From contig JACVVK020000196.1 in assembly GCA_018292915.2 (NCBI GenBank), positions 55,001 to 119,000 of the forward strand: DNA of 64,000 nt, read 5' to 3'. Positions 52,190 through 64,000 of this stretch are shown here, one piece after another. The translations under genes and the position numbers were made by a program. This stretch comes from Batillaria attramentaria (lineage: Eukaryota > Mollusca > Gastropoda > Batillariidae). The notes below the pieces were generated by a model. It was not told where the DNA came from and did not search any database. It worked only from the letters and a program-made list of their open reading frames with translations. Numbering within the stretch: the first letter of the stretch is position 1; the number at the start of each line of letters is the position of its first letter.

Positions 52190-53025
52190 TGATAATAATA
52201 ATAATAGGTGTTTTGTCCAAATTGCTTGGCCAAAAACGCACGCTCACGTGAATCACACGTGTTCACATACACACACATACAAATTGAACATCAATACATT
52301 ACAACCACGTGGAGCAAAAGATCAAATCAGCTATATTAAGTTTCGGAGTTGTTGTTTGTTTTGTTGTTGTTTGTTTGTTTGTTGTGTTTTTGTTTTTGTT
52401 TTTTTCTTCTTCTATTTTTCGTGGACTGAACGTTTCCAAAGCAAAAGAAGGGACGGGAAGAAAGAGTACCCGGAAAGAACCCCCGAAAGGGCGGTGTCAC
52501 ACACTAGTAAGGATAATAGTCCCCCATAAACTATAGTACATGGAGGACAACGAAGACGATGCAGCAGAAGATCCAGACATTTCTCAACACCTGTCTGAGG
52601 CGCATCTTCAACATCCGATGGCCAGAGAAGATCCGGAATGAAGAGCTGTGGGAGCGAGCGGGGCAGGAACCAGTGGCCAAGCAGATCCTGCGGAGGAAGT
52701 GGGGCTGGATTGGACACACCCTCAGGAAGCCAGCATCCAGCACCACACGCCAAGCCCTGACATGGAACCCGCAGGGGAAAAGGAAGAGAGGCCGGCCTCG
52801 CAACACTGAGCTGGAGGCGGGACACTGAGGCAGAGCTATGTAAGCAGGGTGCCAACTGGACTGGAGTGGCAAAACTAGCCCAGAACAGAGTGCGATGGCG
52901 AAGGGTTGTCGATGGCCTATGCTCCACGTGGAGCCAAGGGCCTAAGTAATAAACTATAGTGGTGAAATGTATCTGATCCCCAAGCAGGCATCGAACCCCC
53001 GACCACTGCGTTAGTGACAAAAGTG
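52190..53025 (-). mobile_element. SINE family A split by a LINE insertion
   Basis: The (ATT)n tail and body lie at 52190-52525 and the tRNA-like head at 52961-53025 (GGTCGGGGGTTCGATGCC on the minus strand). The pieces are separated by a LINE 3' end flanked by a 12-bp duplication. The tail lies within about 6 bp of the TIR-gene exon A. Confidence 0.85.
52538..52948 (+). mobile_element. LINE 3' end (reverse transcriptase C-terminus)
   Basis: Translates as [54 protein letters not shown] and [15 protein letters not shown] before a frameshift. ATAAACTATAGT flanks both sides (52526-52537 and 52949-52960). It is the longest of the three copies of this LINE family here. Confidence 0.9.
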
Positions 53026-53312
53026 AGCGGAAAAGACAACTGAAGCCATTCCCTATATGATTTCTGTCCGACCACGCGAACTAAACTTTACTTTGTCCGT
53101 GCGGTTGATGAAATTTCTCGATGTTCTGCGTTACTTAATATGAACTTCATTCTCTGATAAGGTATACTTTACTATACTCAGTCATACTCTTTGTTGTTGC
53201 TTGCGCGGCACTAAGCTCTAAATACTCACTCACTCCCCCCCTTCCTAGCTCAGATTATCGGTAGCCCACCTGTATGTTTTGGGCTGAAAGTGGTTTGTGT
53301 TGTATGGAATGG

Positions 53313-53445
<133 letters not shown>

Positions 53446-53751
53446 GCGTTTTGAGCCAGCGTTTGCTGGAATAGTGCGCCATGCAAAAAGCGACGTCATT
53501 TTCATTATACCATTTATACCATTTATACCGAGTGTCTTGTTTCAGTCTGTATTGCGCGTGTTTCTGATCGGATCGATGTGCGAGACAAACTCTCTCCTGC
53601 TGTGTGTTTGCCACCTGGCTGCTAGTCTCGTGTTCACAGTCAGCCGCAACACGGACACTAAGAGTAAGATCAATGACAAGTGATTTATAGGATTACCGAT
53701 AACAAAGTGCTGGTTATCCAACAGATAACAAGGTGTGGAGGCAAGCAAATT

Positions 53752-53803
<52 letters not shown>

Positions 53804-53832
53804 GCACACACGCACACACACACACACACACA
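53752..53832. repeat. (CA)n microsatellite
   Basis: A CA run with a few CG steps; opposite strand sense to the GT run 300 bp earlier. Confidence 0.95.
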
Positions 53833-54353
53833 CCACACACTGACTTTTCTGAGGATCCCTGGCGTGCGTTGACATTTTACCATGAGGTGACACGTGTAGC
53901 TGTTTTATATAATTTTTTTCCCATGCGCTCATGACTGCAGGTGTTCAACGTCACTGATAAAACCGCTGACAATAACTAATACACGTTGAGCCCGTGGATA
54001 ATATTTATCGATCGTGCAGAAGTCTGAAAAACAAGTTGCGGGGACTGGCACGCTGGTGAAATATTTCTCGCTCAATATTAGTTCCGAGCCAGCTACCTGG
54101 TGTTCAGATTGGCAGCGAGAGACAATACTTGAAGAAGTGTGAAAGACCGGGACACTGGGGAAAAGGGTCAGAACAAAATTTTCATTAATCTCCGATCATA
54201 TCCGATATCTCCGATCTGCTGTGCCGATCATATCAGTCTGGAATGGAGCCCTTCACGTTCATTTAACTTTGATCATGCACATAATAACAAGAAGTTTATT
54301 TTCCTTTTGCCCTCATCAGTTCTCCTTGTTTTCGTTCCTACACATGTTGATAC

Positions 54354-54357
<4 letters not shown>

Positions 54358-54423
<66 letters not shown>
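54358..54423. repeat. (GT)n microsatellite
   Basis: A pure GT run. Confidence 0.96.
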
Positions 54424-56895
54424 CGGTGTGCTTACAGCCAGACTCAAAGGGTGTGAGTGCTTTCACACAGGCACGTTCGTATTAAACAGCGCATGTCGAA
54501 GCTTTTGCCGGCCAGGAAAGAAATTTGCTTCACTCAATCAAAACCTCCCGCTTTTCAAGTGAAAGCACCTTTATCGGTCAGCGAATGCAGGCTGTGCAGT
54601 TTATGAAAGGAGCGAGGAATCATCCACAAAAGTCCGATACAGAATTTCTCACAGACTCTCACGGCCGTGCTAAACCGGCATATGCTCCACGCACCCAATA
54701 TCCTAACAGGAGGCCTATAGAATTTCTCATAGACTCATACGACTATGCTAAACACACACACTCCCGTGCATTCAATGTCCTGGCGTGATATGGGACCCCC
54801 ACACGTAAGCCTTTCTGCTTTGGGGTTTTCACCGCACGAAAGGAGAGGGAGCACTTGTGATTCCTGAAAATCCCCTGTACTCTCAAGGGCGTGAATATAC
54901 CTGACAAACCCGCGACAACAATTGACCATACATCATGATAAAGAAGGTTAACATAATCTAGTCCACTGCCGTATCTGTCGATTTCCGCGCACAGCAGACT
55001 AGCCCGGTCAACTCTCAGCATGAAGATATAACAGCCAGAAGATAGCCCACTCGCACGTGTATTCGACTGCCACAGCAAACTCTGGCCTTATCATTTTATT
55101 TTGCCTGCATATCCCATGAACCGTTGTTTATCTTTGGCAGGAACTTACGGGGTCAGTGTCAGAGCTACCAGAACATGTTTTGTGTGGTTCAGGTTAGTTC
55201 ATGTCGACGAGAGGCTCAAACTCACCGTCAAATAAGTGGACTAGGTTCAAATTAATTCTGCTAAATCTTTAGCACCACTTTCCCGTCATCATTAATCGTA
55301 GTTGTTGGTTTTTGTTATTATCAGTATTATGACAATGTGCACGTTTAGCATATAACGACGTGAAAGAAAACGTTGGCCGAATTCAAGATATTTGTGCTCG
55401 TGAAAGTGTTCAATGTCTCGAGTTTTAACGTCACAGGCCTGCGTCTGGTTTAGGGGCGGGTCAGAGCGGACCTAATACCATATAGGGACGTAAGCTTGTT
55501 CTGCTTATACCCCGACTGCCGGCGGTCGAAAGCCAAGAAAAGTAGTTCACGGTTTCTTAACGCTTGCTTTTGAAGCTGTAATGTTTTAAAAAAAAAACTA
55601 AAAAAACACTGTCACAATGTCCAAACGGAGCTTAACTTCGTAAGCAGAGGTACGAGAACGGCATTTTTTTCCCCCAAAATGCCACCCCGTATCCAGTCAC
55701 TTTAAGCAAATGATATAAGTAACACACCGAAGGTACCAGTTTAAGGTGCCCCGAGGTCATCGTGGGAACGAGGTTGACAAGGTGTTTCTGTGCCAGCCTA
55801 CTGGCGATACGGAACAGAGAGGAGTGGTCGTTAAATTATAGTTAATGAGAGGGTTAATACAAAACCTTCCATGGCTGAGGGTGCAAACAAGCAACTGAAC
55901 AAGAGAGGGGCCCCGCGGCAAAACGCACATTTCCGTGTAGTACTAACGGTAAAGCATAGGGCAATGTACTGCTTCCACACAAGCACTGAAGGCCATAAAC
56001 TAAAGTGGCTCCCCTATTTTTAGTTTTGGTGGTCCTGTCACCTGTGTCTAACCCATGGACTGACTCACAATGAGCCTTTGTTTCTTGCGGGGGGAAGAAC
56101 AGCTACAGTGCTCTAAGAACTAAAAGGTGTCACTGCGAGCAGAGACCGTACTGCACTGTCTCTGGAATAAACGACTACAGTGCCTCAGTGTTTGTGAGGA
56201 CTCAGAGTCTAAAGTAACTTTGCGGTAGGAGGATTAGGTTTTTGTAGAGTCAATGCTGTTTTAGTATTGTGGGTCCTGTACTCGAGAATGGCCCGTCCAC
56301 CTCGAGAAATTCACTGTTCAGCCCAACGAATCTTCAAAGAAGTAGGATAAAACGCAGCAGCAGTACAAGTTCATCTACCTATCGAACACTTGTATATTCG
56401 TGTCTCACATTCATCCGTCCTGATTAATTTAGTTATGTTATGTGAGTGTTTCTTTGCTTTCCTTCCCTATCATTACTAAGGCCTAATGAGTCCACCCACC
56501 CCTCCCCACCCCCACCCCCCAAGAGCGAGCATATTCAGCCAATCAGAAAATGGGTCAAACTTCGCCCTGAAATTACAAGGGAAAATGGTGACGTCGCTTG
56601 TGGGCCCTGGCAACAGTTTTTAGGAACACTCGTAAAGATCAGTCAAACTCGTTGAGGTAACAACCGCCACAGAAAATCTACAATTTTCTTATTCTTTTTC
56701 CAAACTATATTTTTATTTTTGAGACTTAGTTTGTTGTTAGCCTAGCGGTGTAACCTACACTGAGAACGAAAGGATGATCAGGACTTTTATTTTTGGCCTC
56801 TTCTCTCTCTCTCTAGTTTCCCCCATTGCTTATAAGCCTTTGAATGGCTTTGATCATGCCTGATCACCGTGTTTTTCTGTGACCTGTTATCTTGC

Positions 56896-56897
<2 letters not shown>
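54424..56897. other. No recognisable gene
   Basis: A diverged direct repeat at about 54640-54784 (GAATTTCTCA.AGACTC twice) and a stretch at 55402-55565 resembling 49478-49640 are the only structures noticed. No conserved peptide. Confidence 0.4.

Positions 56898-56960
<63 letters not shown>
56898..56960. repeat. (GT)n microsatellite
   Basis: A pure GT run, followed by T and G homopolymers to about 57043. Confidence 0.95.
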
Positions 56961-56961
<1 letters not shown>

Positions 56962-57124
56962 ACAGTGTGTGTGTGTTTTCTCATTGTTTGTTTGTCTGTT
57001 GTGTTGTTTTTTGGGGTTTTTTTTTGGGGGGGGAGGGGGGTCTCACGGACTTTTCGGTAGCCTAGATTGTTAGTTTATCTTTGCTTATTATGCTTTGTTT
57101 TTGCTTTTGTTTGATTTTTATTGT

Positions 57125-57209
57125 AGAATGTAGTGAGGACTTCTTGTAAGATAGGCAGAGATGCCTACAAGAATTATCCTAATAAACGTATCATCATCAT
57201 CATCATCAT

Positions 57210-57258
<49 letters not shown>
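57125..57258. repeat. Retroelement-like tail with (ATC)n and (CT)n
   Basis: GTAAGATAGGCAGAGATGCC, then CCTAATAAACG, (ATC)n and a long (CT)n. A similar end (GTAAGATAGGCAGCAAAGACC ... GTAATAAACG ... CTCTCT) occurs at 63267-63340, so this is a repeated 3' tail with a polyadenylation hexamer. Confidence 0.6.
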
Positions 57259-57261
<3 letters not shown>

Positions 57262-58241
57262 GCCATTGCCTTCGTCACTCAGTTTGCACTGCTCAGTGTT
57301 TGACTGAACATGCTGCTTAAGAATGAAGCCATCATTAACTCCGCCTCAACAGGACCTACTCCGCGACAAATTGCAGTATAAGATGACAAACGAGCGCGGT
57401 GCTGCGTGTGAGGCGAGATAATCACCTCCCCGAAAGCATATACGGAATCCTGTCAACGTATGAGCGATCGGTGAGATCAGCCGGTATCGCCTAGCAGCAA
57501 AGTGCTTGTCACTGAGGGAAACAATGGTGCGCTGGCGTTCGGCGGAGGTTAGACTTACATGCACACTTACAAATCAAGACAAGCAAATTTACCGTTAGGA
57601 TCTGAGGGTCCACTGAACTGAACAAAAGCAGACTAAACAAAACTCGACATGTGTCTGCAAGCAATGATAACGATCGACGTGTCTCAAGTTGTTCAGTAAC
57701 GATACAACGTATCTTGATATTGTCGGGTTTCTTTAACTGATTCCTACCCAAGTAAGTCTGGAGTTGTGCACCAGTGGCTTCACTATTTTAAAAAAAATAT
57801 TCATAATTATCTGCATGGGTTTTAACTTGGCTTCGTGGGAGTGTTGCACTTTGATCATACTCGTGTTTGCTGCGGTAAGAGCCGTCAAGGAACCGTTAAT
57901 CTTGCCTGATTTTCGCGTAAGTACAAGGCCAAAACCGAAAAGGAGTCAAAAAACGTGGAATACCCGTGCGCGGTACGAAATGTGTTAAGTATGATAACCG
58001 CCAAAACTGCAACACTGGCAACTGGGCAAAGTCATTCGAACTCCATTTACTCCGGCAGAACGAAATTACTGATAGAGACAAACTCGAGACAAGCGAGCAA
58101 GAAAAAGTCACTGAAAGAGTAACAACCGCAAGAAGAAGAAGCATGGGCAACACTCGAAGACACGCAAAATGAAAAGTGGAAATGGAGACATGGCATGGCA
58201 AGAATACATTTTACGTGCATATGTCCACATCCATCTAAAAA

Positions 58242-58242
58242 T

Positions 58243-58298
<56 letters not shown>
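58242..58298. repeat. (CA)n microsatellite
   Basis: A pure CA run. Confidence 0.96.
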
Positions 58299-58300
<2 letters not shown>

Positions 58301-58408
58301 CGGAGGATTATTACATGGGCTCCCTTACAGACTACACGTGACTGAGTAAGCGAACACGGAATGCTATTAAAAAAATCACCCAGGACTGGGGCACACGACT
58401 GATACTTC

Positions 58409-58500
58409 TTAACTCTTTGACGACGGAGCGCAATTTCTGACACACGATTTCCTAAAGGAAATCGTGTGTCAGAAATTGCGCTCCGTCGTCAAAGAGTTAA
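58409..58500. mobile_element. 92-bp palindrome bounded by TTAA (copy 2)
   Basis: Begins TTAACTCTTTGACGACGGAG and ends with its reverse complement. The arms are perfect, with centre CCTAAAGG. It differs from the copy at 7417-7508 by only a few bases. Confidence 0.88.
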
Positions 58501-58889
58501 AGCTATGTGGAGAGATGGACAACAGATGGAAGGTATGACGGCATGCAAGGCCCGGCACGGTCAGCCCAGCACCGTTTCGTTGCTGGTAAAGGAATGAGTA
58601 ATAAATCAAACAATGCAAACACCTACACACGATAACACCATTCCGTTCAAGTCACGCGAGCATAACCCAGCGCGGTATAATAGCCAATCATGTCATATAT
58701 TTCTTCGCTTTAAATCATCCCGAACGGTCGCTCGCAGGAAAATTTAGCCGATGAAAAACAAAACAATGAATTGGATTGACTGAATCGCAGGTGCCTCGAA
58801 ATTACGTTTTTATCAATTTGTCATGTTGGCGGCCTTGTGTGAGTGTATGTGCGTGAATTACGTGAGCGTACTTGAGCCAAGCAATTATA

Positions 58890-58898
<9 letters not shown>

Positions 58899-58959
<61 letters not shown>
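58899..58959. repeat. (CA)n microsatellite
   Basis: A CA run following a CGCGCG step. Confidence 0.95.
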
Positions 58960-58960
<1 letters not shown>

Positions 58961-59462
58961 ACACAAATGGATTCTGGGCGCTGCAGAGGCGTTTTGAAGC
59001 AATTTGATCAGTGGAGGTGGCAATGGTGGTACTGTAGCTGCAGTAGTAGCAGCAGTAACTTTCGCTGCTCCCGGCTTCACAAGCACCTCTCTCTCTCTCT
59101 CTCTCTCTCTCCAAACGTTCAATTATTCATGACTGAACACACGGAAGAGGTACTCAAGAGTGGACAATTTATGGGCCGAAAACTTTGTCTACACACCTCT
59201 TAAACGACTTTTTGATGCTTGGCCACTGGCCGTTCCTGGGATCCACTTGTAATTTATGTACAAAACACGGGGCCAGCAGAAGAGGGCACAGATCCCCGCA
59301 CTCCGCTGGTCTCCAGGTGATAGGTGATTGATTCACTTGTTTGGCGGGTTAAGGACCTCCGGGTGAAAGTATTGTCCGCGGTAGTTCAGTTCTCAGTGTA
59401 GACACTTTTGAAGGGAACGGCATCTCAGTGGTTGGCAGGCCCATATAGTAAGTCGATGGAAG

Positions 59463-59635
59463 GGTGGGGTGGGTGTTTGGGAGTTTAACGTCCTTTTCCA
59501 CCACATACGGGTGATATCAAAGACGGGGCAGCGATGAAAAAGCCAGCACAAATATTTGGCTCCAGCCGGGATACGAACTCACGGCCCGAGCATTACAAGT
59601 CCAACGATCTACCATCAGGCCACCCCGGCTCCCCG
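59463..59635 (-). mobile_element. SINE family B copy
   Basis: Near full length, minus orientation, ending CACCCCGGCTCCCC on the plus strand. Confidence 0.87.
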
Positions 59636-59940
59636 TAAGTCGATGGAAAGTCAAAAGATTTATAAGTAATCCATTTTTTTTAAAGGGGGGGGGGGGGGTT
59701 CTGAGCGAGTCGAATAATTACGCCATCTGATTATAATTATTGGACACCGGGAGTCCATTAATTTTAACACTATTGGGCCACGAGATCCATTACTTGGGTA
59801 GTCTACTGAAAGTACGACACCGGCACGCCTGACCAGGACATCTTCTGGCCGTTGCAGTTTTCGTTTGCACGGCCATCAGACGTCAGCGTCTTGCATTCAG
59901 AGCTCTAACTGTCCTTAAGATAAACTACTTCGAGCGTACA

Positions 59941-60114
59941 GGGTGGGTGGGTGTTTGGGTGTTTAACGTCCTTTTCCACCACATACGGGTGATATCAAAG
60001 ACGGGGCAACGATGAAAAAGCCAGCACTAATATTTGGCCCCAACCGGGATACGAACTCATGAGCCGAGCATTAGAAGTCCAACGCTCTACCAATCGGCCA
60101 CCCCGGCTCTCCTC
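59941..60114 (-). mobile_element. SINE family B copy
   Basis: Near full length, same orientation as and about 300 bp from the copy at 59463. Confidence 0.87.
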
Positions 60115-60496
60115 GAGCATACAGATGAACTAACAAGAGCAATTGTTCACAAACAAAGCTTGTCTGCTGTGAAACCTACTAATCTTTGGGCTGTACAAAT
60201 TTACAAACATGTACAAATGCGTGTTTATTATTTAAACCTTATAGACTTGTTAATATATATTTACGTCTTGTTTTATTGTCTTCCTTTTATTTTATCTGGC
60301 GAAGAATGACCTTAATTAGCCGCGAAATAGTCTTTGTTGCTTATGCGGTAAGTTCAGCCCTGAATAACTAACGAAATAACTACTCAGCAATCGTCGCATG
60401 GATTGGCACCTTTACGAAACACCGTAGTTACCTTGGGCGAATGCATTTTTTTTTTTTTGCATCGATCGGTACATCGTAAGGCGTTAAAAGTAATAG

Positions 60497-61143
60497 TTTC
60501 AATACGCATGGCAGACGCACAGCAACGCGTACAAAACTTTTCACTGAATGCGCTTAACCTGTGTATCAGAATTAGTCACTTGGGACACAACACAGCGTAT
60601 GAAACCTGGTAACTCGGGCTGACGTATACTGATATGTTGTTTCACCTACGTAAAAGCGTACCGCATACTGAGCAGACTTGTGTGTGTGTGTGTGTGTGTG
60701 GTGTGTGTGTGTGTGTGTGTGTGTATGGTGTGTGTGTGTGTGTGTGTGTGTTCCTGTAAAAGCTCAAATTGCTGCTGCATGTACAGGTATCAATTTTTGT
60801 TGAACGTAATTATTTTTGTTGCCAGTTTAATGTCATTGTTCCTTTGTCAATTCTCCACACCCCGATAAGGGAGAAAGGAATAAAATCTTTTGACTTTTTG
60901 ACGACGTTATTTGGTTGCAGAATGAACACCAACTAGACAGCACTGACTAGGCCCCTAGTGGTTTTATTTTGGGCGACTTGGTCGTATCGATGCGCGGTAC
61001 ATGTACGCCCGAGGAGCGTCAGGCCAAAGAAAGTCCTATTTCTCTCCTACTAGAAGCCGCAAAGTCACCAAAATGGTCGCAATGGCCAAACAGAACATCT
61101 ATTCATTTGACAAACCGCCTTCGAGCTTTGAAAGCCGCGGCAG
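60497..61143 (+). repeat. Unassigned dispersed repeat, copy 2, with insertion
   Basis: Collinear with 48525-48945 but interrupted at about 60678-60898 by GT-rich sequence and a stretch ending GGAATAAAATCTTTTGAC that resembles a LINE 3' tail. Confidence 0.75.
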
Positions 61144-61990
61144 TTTTTTGTTGTTCAAGTTGTTGTTGTTTGTTTCTTTTCCCTCCGAACACATTATGAA
61201 CATAGGTTAAAAAAAATTAGTTCAGTCACACTTGAACTCCTCATGTATTTGATCATTTACTGAAGATTCAGCCTACCGTTTCTTAGCGCACTGTCTGTTA
61301 TTCTGTACATAGTGATCGATCGGCACTGAACACCGACTGACTGTGCTAAACCTTCTGAGTCCACTACTGGCAAAGCCCCCCATGGCCACGCCGGCAAAGA
61401 AGCTCAGATTGACATTAAACCCGGACTGTTCTAGCCTTTGTTGTTTGTCGTATCAGGAACAACAGTGTGAGTGCTGTGGCTTTGCCGCACCGCCTCGGTA
61501 CTATTTCACACTTAATAGAATTTCACGGTTGGTTGGCCAGTGGCCCGTCTTGCACGGCGACTAACACGACAGGCCAGAGGCCGGGTGCATCCAGGCGGAA
61601 CTAAAGCAAAGCTGATCGTGACGAAAGAGGCGAAGAAACCGGCGAAGAAAACCCGAAGTAGGTGTGGAGTTACTCAAACATTGCATGTGACGGCGAGACG
61701 TTGGCTCATCGATATGTGATCTTAGTGCGGATTTGTACCTCTTGTCGGTACGAACGTTACGGCACGCACGGGAAACACAGGGATTAGCTCTGATCATCGA
61801 CATGTACTTGACTGCGAGAAAGGTGCTGAGATACCAGTGATCTTTGAATGTGATTTTTAACGCTCGCTCTTTCGCGTGCTTTTGTCATATCATTTCTCTG
61901 ACCGTCCTTTCCGGTGCAAGTCAGTTATTTCGTTGTGTTTTGTCTTTAGCATTAACATTTTCCAATGTTTTGGCCTTGAGGGTACATGGA

Positions 61991-61991
61991 A

Positions 61992-62045
<54 letters not shown>
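61991..62045. repeat. (GT)n microsatellite
   Basis: A pure GT run. Confidence 0.96.
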
Positions 62046-62051
<6 letters not shown>

Positions 62052-63454
62052 GCGTGCGTGCGCCTGTAAAAGGAGGTACAGGATAGGGAGGAGAGCGGCA
62101 GCACGGAAACGTGTAGTAAATCGGTCTGCAGAGGAAACGTACTAATTGGGGCTTTACAAGGAGTCCAATGACGTTCCCCGATTAACTATCAAATAATGAT
62201 TTCATCAGCACTTTTGCCGTTCAAACACTGCAAGACAGAAGACCTTTAACTTCTTCATCTTTTTTTAAATGTTTTTCTTTTTTTTTTAAAGACTGAGTAT
62301 GTCTTTCGGTAACAACTGTGTGAAGTGACTTGTCAAGATTTTCCGTTGGGACCTGCCCACACTCTTTTCATTGAACTTTTTTGTTTGTTCGTTTGTTTGT
62401 TTGTTCAGTACTGATCGTCAGGCAGTTAATCGATTTTTCCGACTCACAGCGCGTTTATATCGAGTATCATAACATACAGCTTGGCCTTTTATGACACTCG
62501 AAGTTATAGCGACATCGAAATCTTCCACGGTTCTAAAAAGAAAAGCGACCTTTTGTGCACAGCAAACCATAGTGGTGTCCATAATAAGTATTTCAATACA
62601 AAATCCAGTTTTGCTATGCATTTTACGACTGAGAAAAGAAAGACACTGAAGCCTATACATCACACAGCCCCGGCTTGAGTTGTATCTCTGACCTTTGTGT
62701 CAGTCCTGGTTGTAGCCATTCAGCTGCATGTGAATACACTTTACTGGTAAGTACCCGCCAAAAACCGATAAAATCTTCAGAGAATAGCTTTAGAAACTGA
62801 GATTGACAAAATGGCGTGCGCTCCTACGGAAACAAACCAGCCACGCACACCATAAAAAGCTGCGCTCTACTATTTACGTCACACGGCCAAACCAGGCCGA
62901 CTGACGGCAACTGATTTGAACGCACCGCTGAGCGCTACGGAAAAAAAAAAGAAAAAAAAAGAAGAGAATAACGGACGACAAAAAGCTTACACACACTTTG
63001 TCGTTTTATTGACTTCAGCGTGGCTAGAGTGTGGGTGATTTATAGCTGTAAGAACATCGTACGTTGAATAAGGGTATATCCTAGTTGTCCTGGTGCCGAT
63101 CCAAAGACGCTCTCTCTCTCTCTCTCTCTCTCTGTTGAAAAATGCATTTTTAAAAAGTCTTTCTTACCACTTTATATCACTTATTCTGTTTAGTTGTTTA
63201 GCTTCCTGATGTATTTTCTTTCCTTTTGTCGTTCTAGTTAGAAGGGGCTTAGCAGGACAGTTTCATTGTAAGATAGGCAGCAAAGACCTGACAGCTTAAA
63301 TCCTGTAATAAACGTTTAATCTCTCTCTCTCTCTCTCTGTGTTTCTTGTTAGACATAATTTTATTACAATGGCTGACAATTTTTTTTTAGAATCAAATCC
63401 CTTCCGTTGTTAGTTCGTCCGTACGTTCGTTTGTTCAGTCTCTCTGTCTCTCCA

Positions 63455-63457
<3 letters not shown>
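62046..63457. other. No recognisable gene
   Basis: AT-rich sequence; (CT)n at 63111-63133 and 63321-63338; a repeated 3' tail at 63267-63315. No conserved peptide on either strand. Confidence 0.4.

Positions 63458-63525
<68 letters not shown>
63458..63525. repeat. (GT)n microsatellite
   Basis: A pure GT run. Confidence 0.96.
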
Positions 63526-63530
<5 letters not shown>

Positions 63531-63939
63531 GTATGCGTGTGTGCGAACGCGCGTGCCAAGCCGGTATCGGTTGAGAAACTGAACTCTCTGCGTGAAGGTC
63601 TTTAGACAAAGTCCATTTATTGCTTCCATAGCGACCGGTATCAAACTGGAACACAAGCAACAGGATCTGGCGCCAACGGAAACAGCAGATTACGCTTCTG
63701 CTCTGAAATGATTTGTATGCAAAATATTTGAAGTGATCAATAAACGCAATACTGTGCCGTGTATTAACAGTCCGGCCACCATGTCCAGTCACCTTTCGTT
63801 TCCACATGGTGGCCGCAACTGACGGTTACAAGTAAATAATGATGGGGGAGGGGGTCTCCTGTAAACCGTAACAATTCAGCGACGGCCAAAACTGATGCTA
63901 CCATCTGACTTTCGAAGGTCGTTCAACGCTACCAGCAAC

Positions 63940-63950
63940 ACACACACACT

Positions 63951-64000
<50 letters not shown>
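63940..64000. repeat. (CA)n microsatellite at window end
   Basis: A CA run that reaches the window edge; its true length is unknown. Confidence 0.95.

Overview
The window is eukaryotic genomic DNA, almost certainly from an invertebrate animal. Protein-coding sequence sits in short exons (39 to 315 bp) with GT-AG introns, and long (GT)n microsatellites, tRNA-derived SINEs, LINE 3' ends and small inverted-repeat transposons fill the rest. The exons were found by translating both strands, matching the peptides to families known from memory, and checking that splice sites and codon phases agree. A lophotrochozoan, probably a mollusc, fits the repeat content and divergence; this is inference only.

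Four protein genes are present, all on the minus strand. (1) 568-11096: the first 14 coding exons (residues 1-495) of CSE1L/exportin-2, the export receptor for importin-alpha; the 3' half lies beyond base 1. (2) 20636-34079: a complete 8-exon TMEM65 gene (248 aa), a mitochondrial inner-membrane protein. (3) 37112-44288: a complete 14-exon CDKAL1 gene (558 aa), the tRNA-A37 methylthiotransferase, with MTTase, radical-SAM and TRAM regions and a C-terminal membrane anchor. (4) 48091-52184: the last four coding exons of a gene with two TIR domains; its 5' part is not recognised upstream and probably lies beyond base 64000. In the three recognised genes every exon junction keeps the frame. The genes share a strand but no obvious pathway.

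Non-coding layout: CSE1L introns hold a 10-copy 49-bp tandem repeat that duplicates the exon-6 splice acceptor, a 264-bp inverted-repeat element, a 92-bp palindrome and a PIF/Harbinger remnant. 11.1-20.6 kb has no recognised exon and holds LINE tails, SINEs and a broken tandem duplication. TMEM65 introns hold SINEs and a 183-bp tandem repeat with consensus CRE sites. Three small inverted-repeat elements cluster at the 3' end of CDKAL1. 53-64 kb has no recognisable gene; it holds SINEs, microsatellites, a second copy of the 92-bp palindrome and a second copy of a dispersed repeat also found in a TIR-gene intron.

The observations most worth a second look are the multiplied splice acceptor in CSE1L (each extra acceptor would lead to a stop codon), the two near-identical 92-bp TTAA-bounded palindromes, and the double-TIR gene whose first TIR keeps the NADase-type glutamate while the second appears to have aspartate there.
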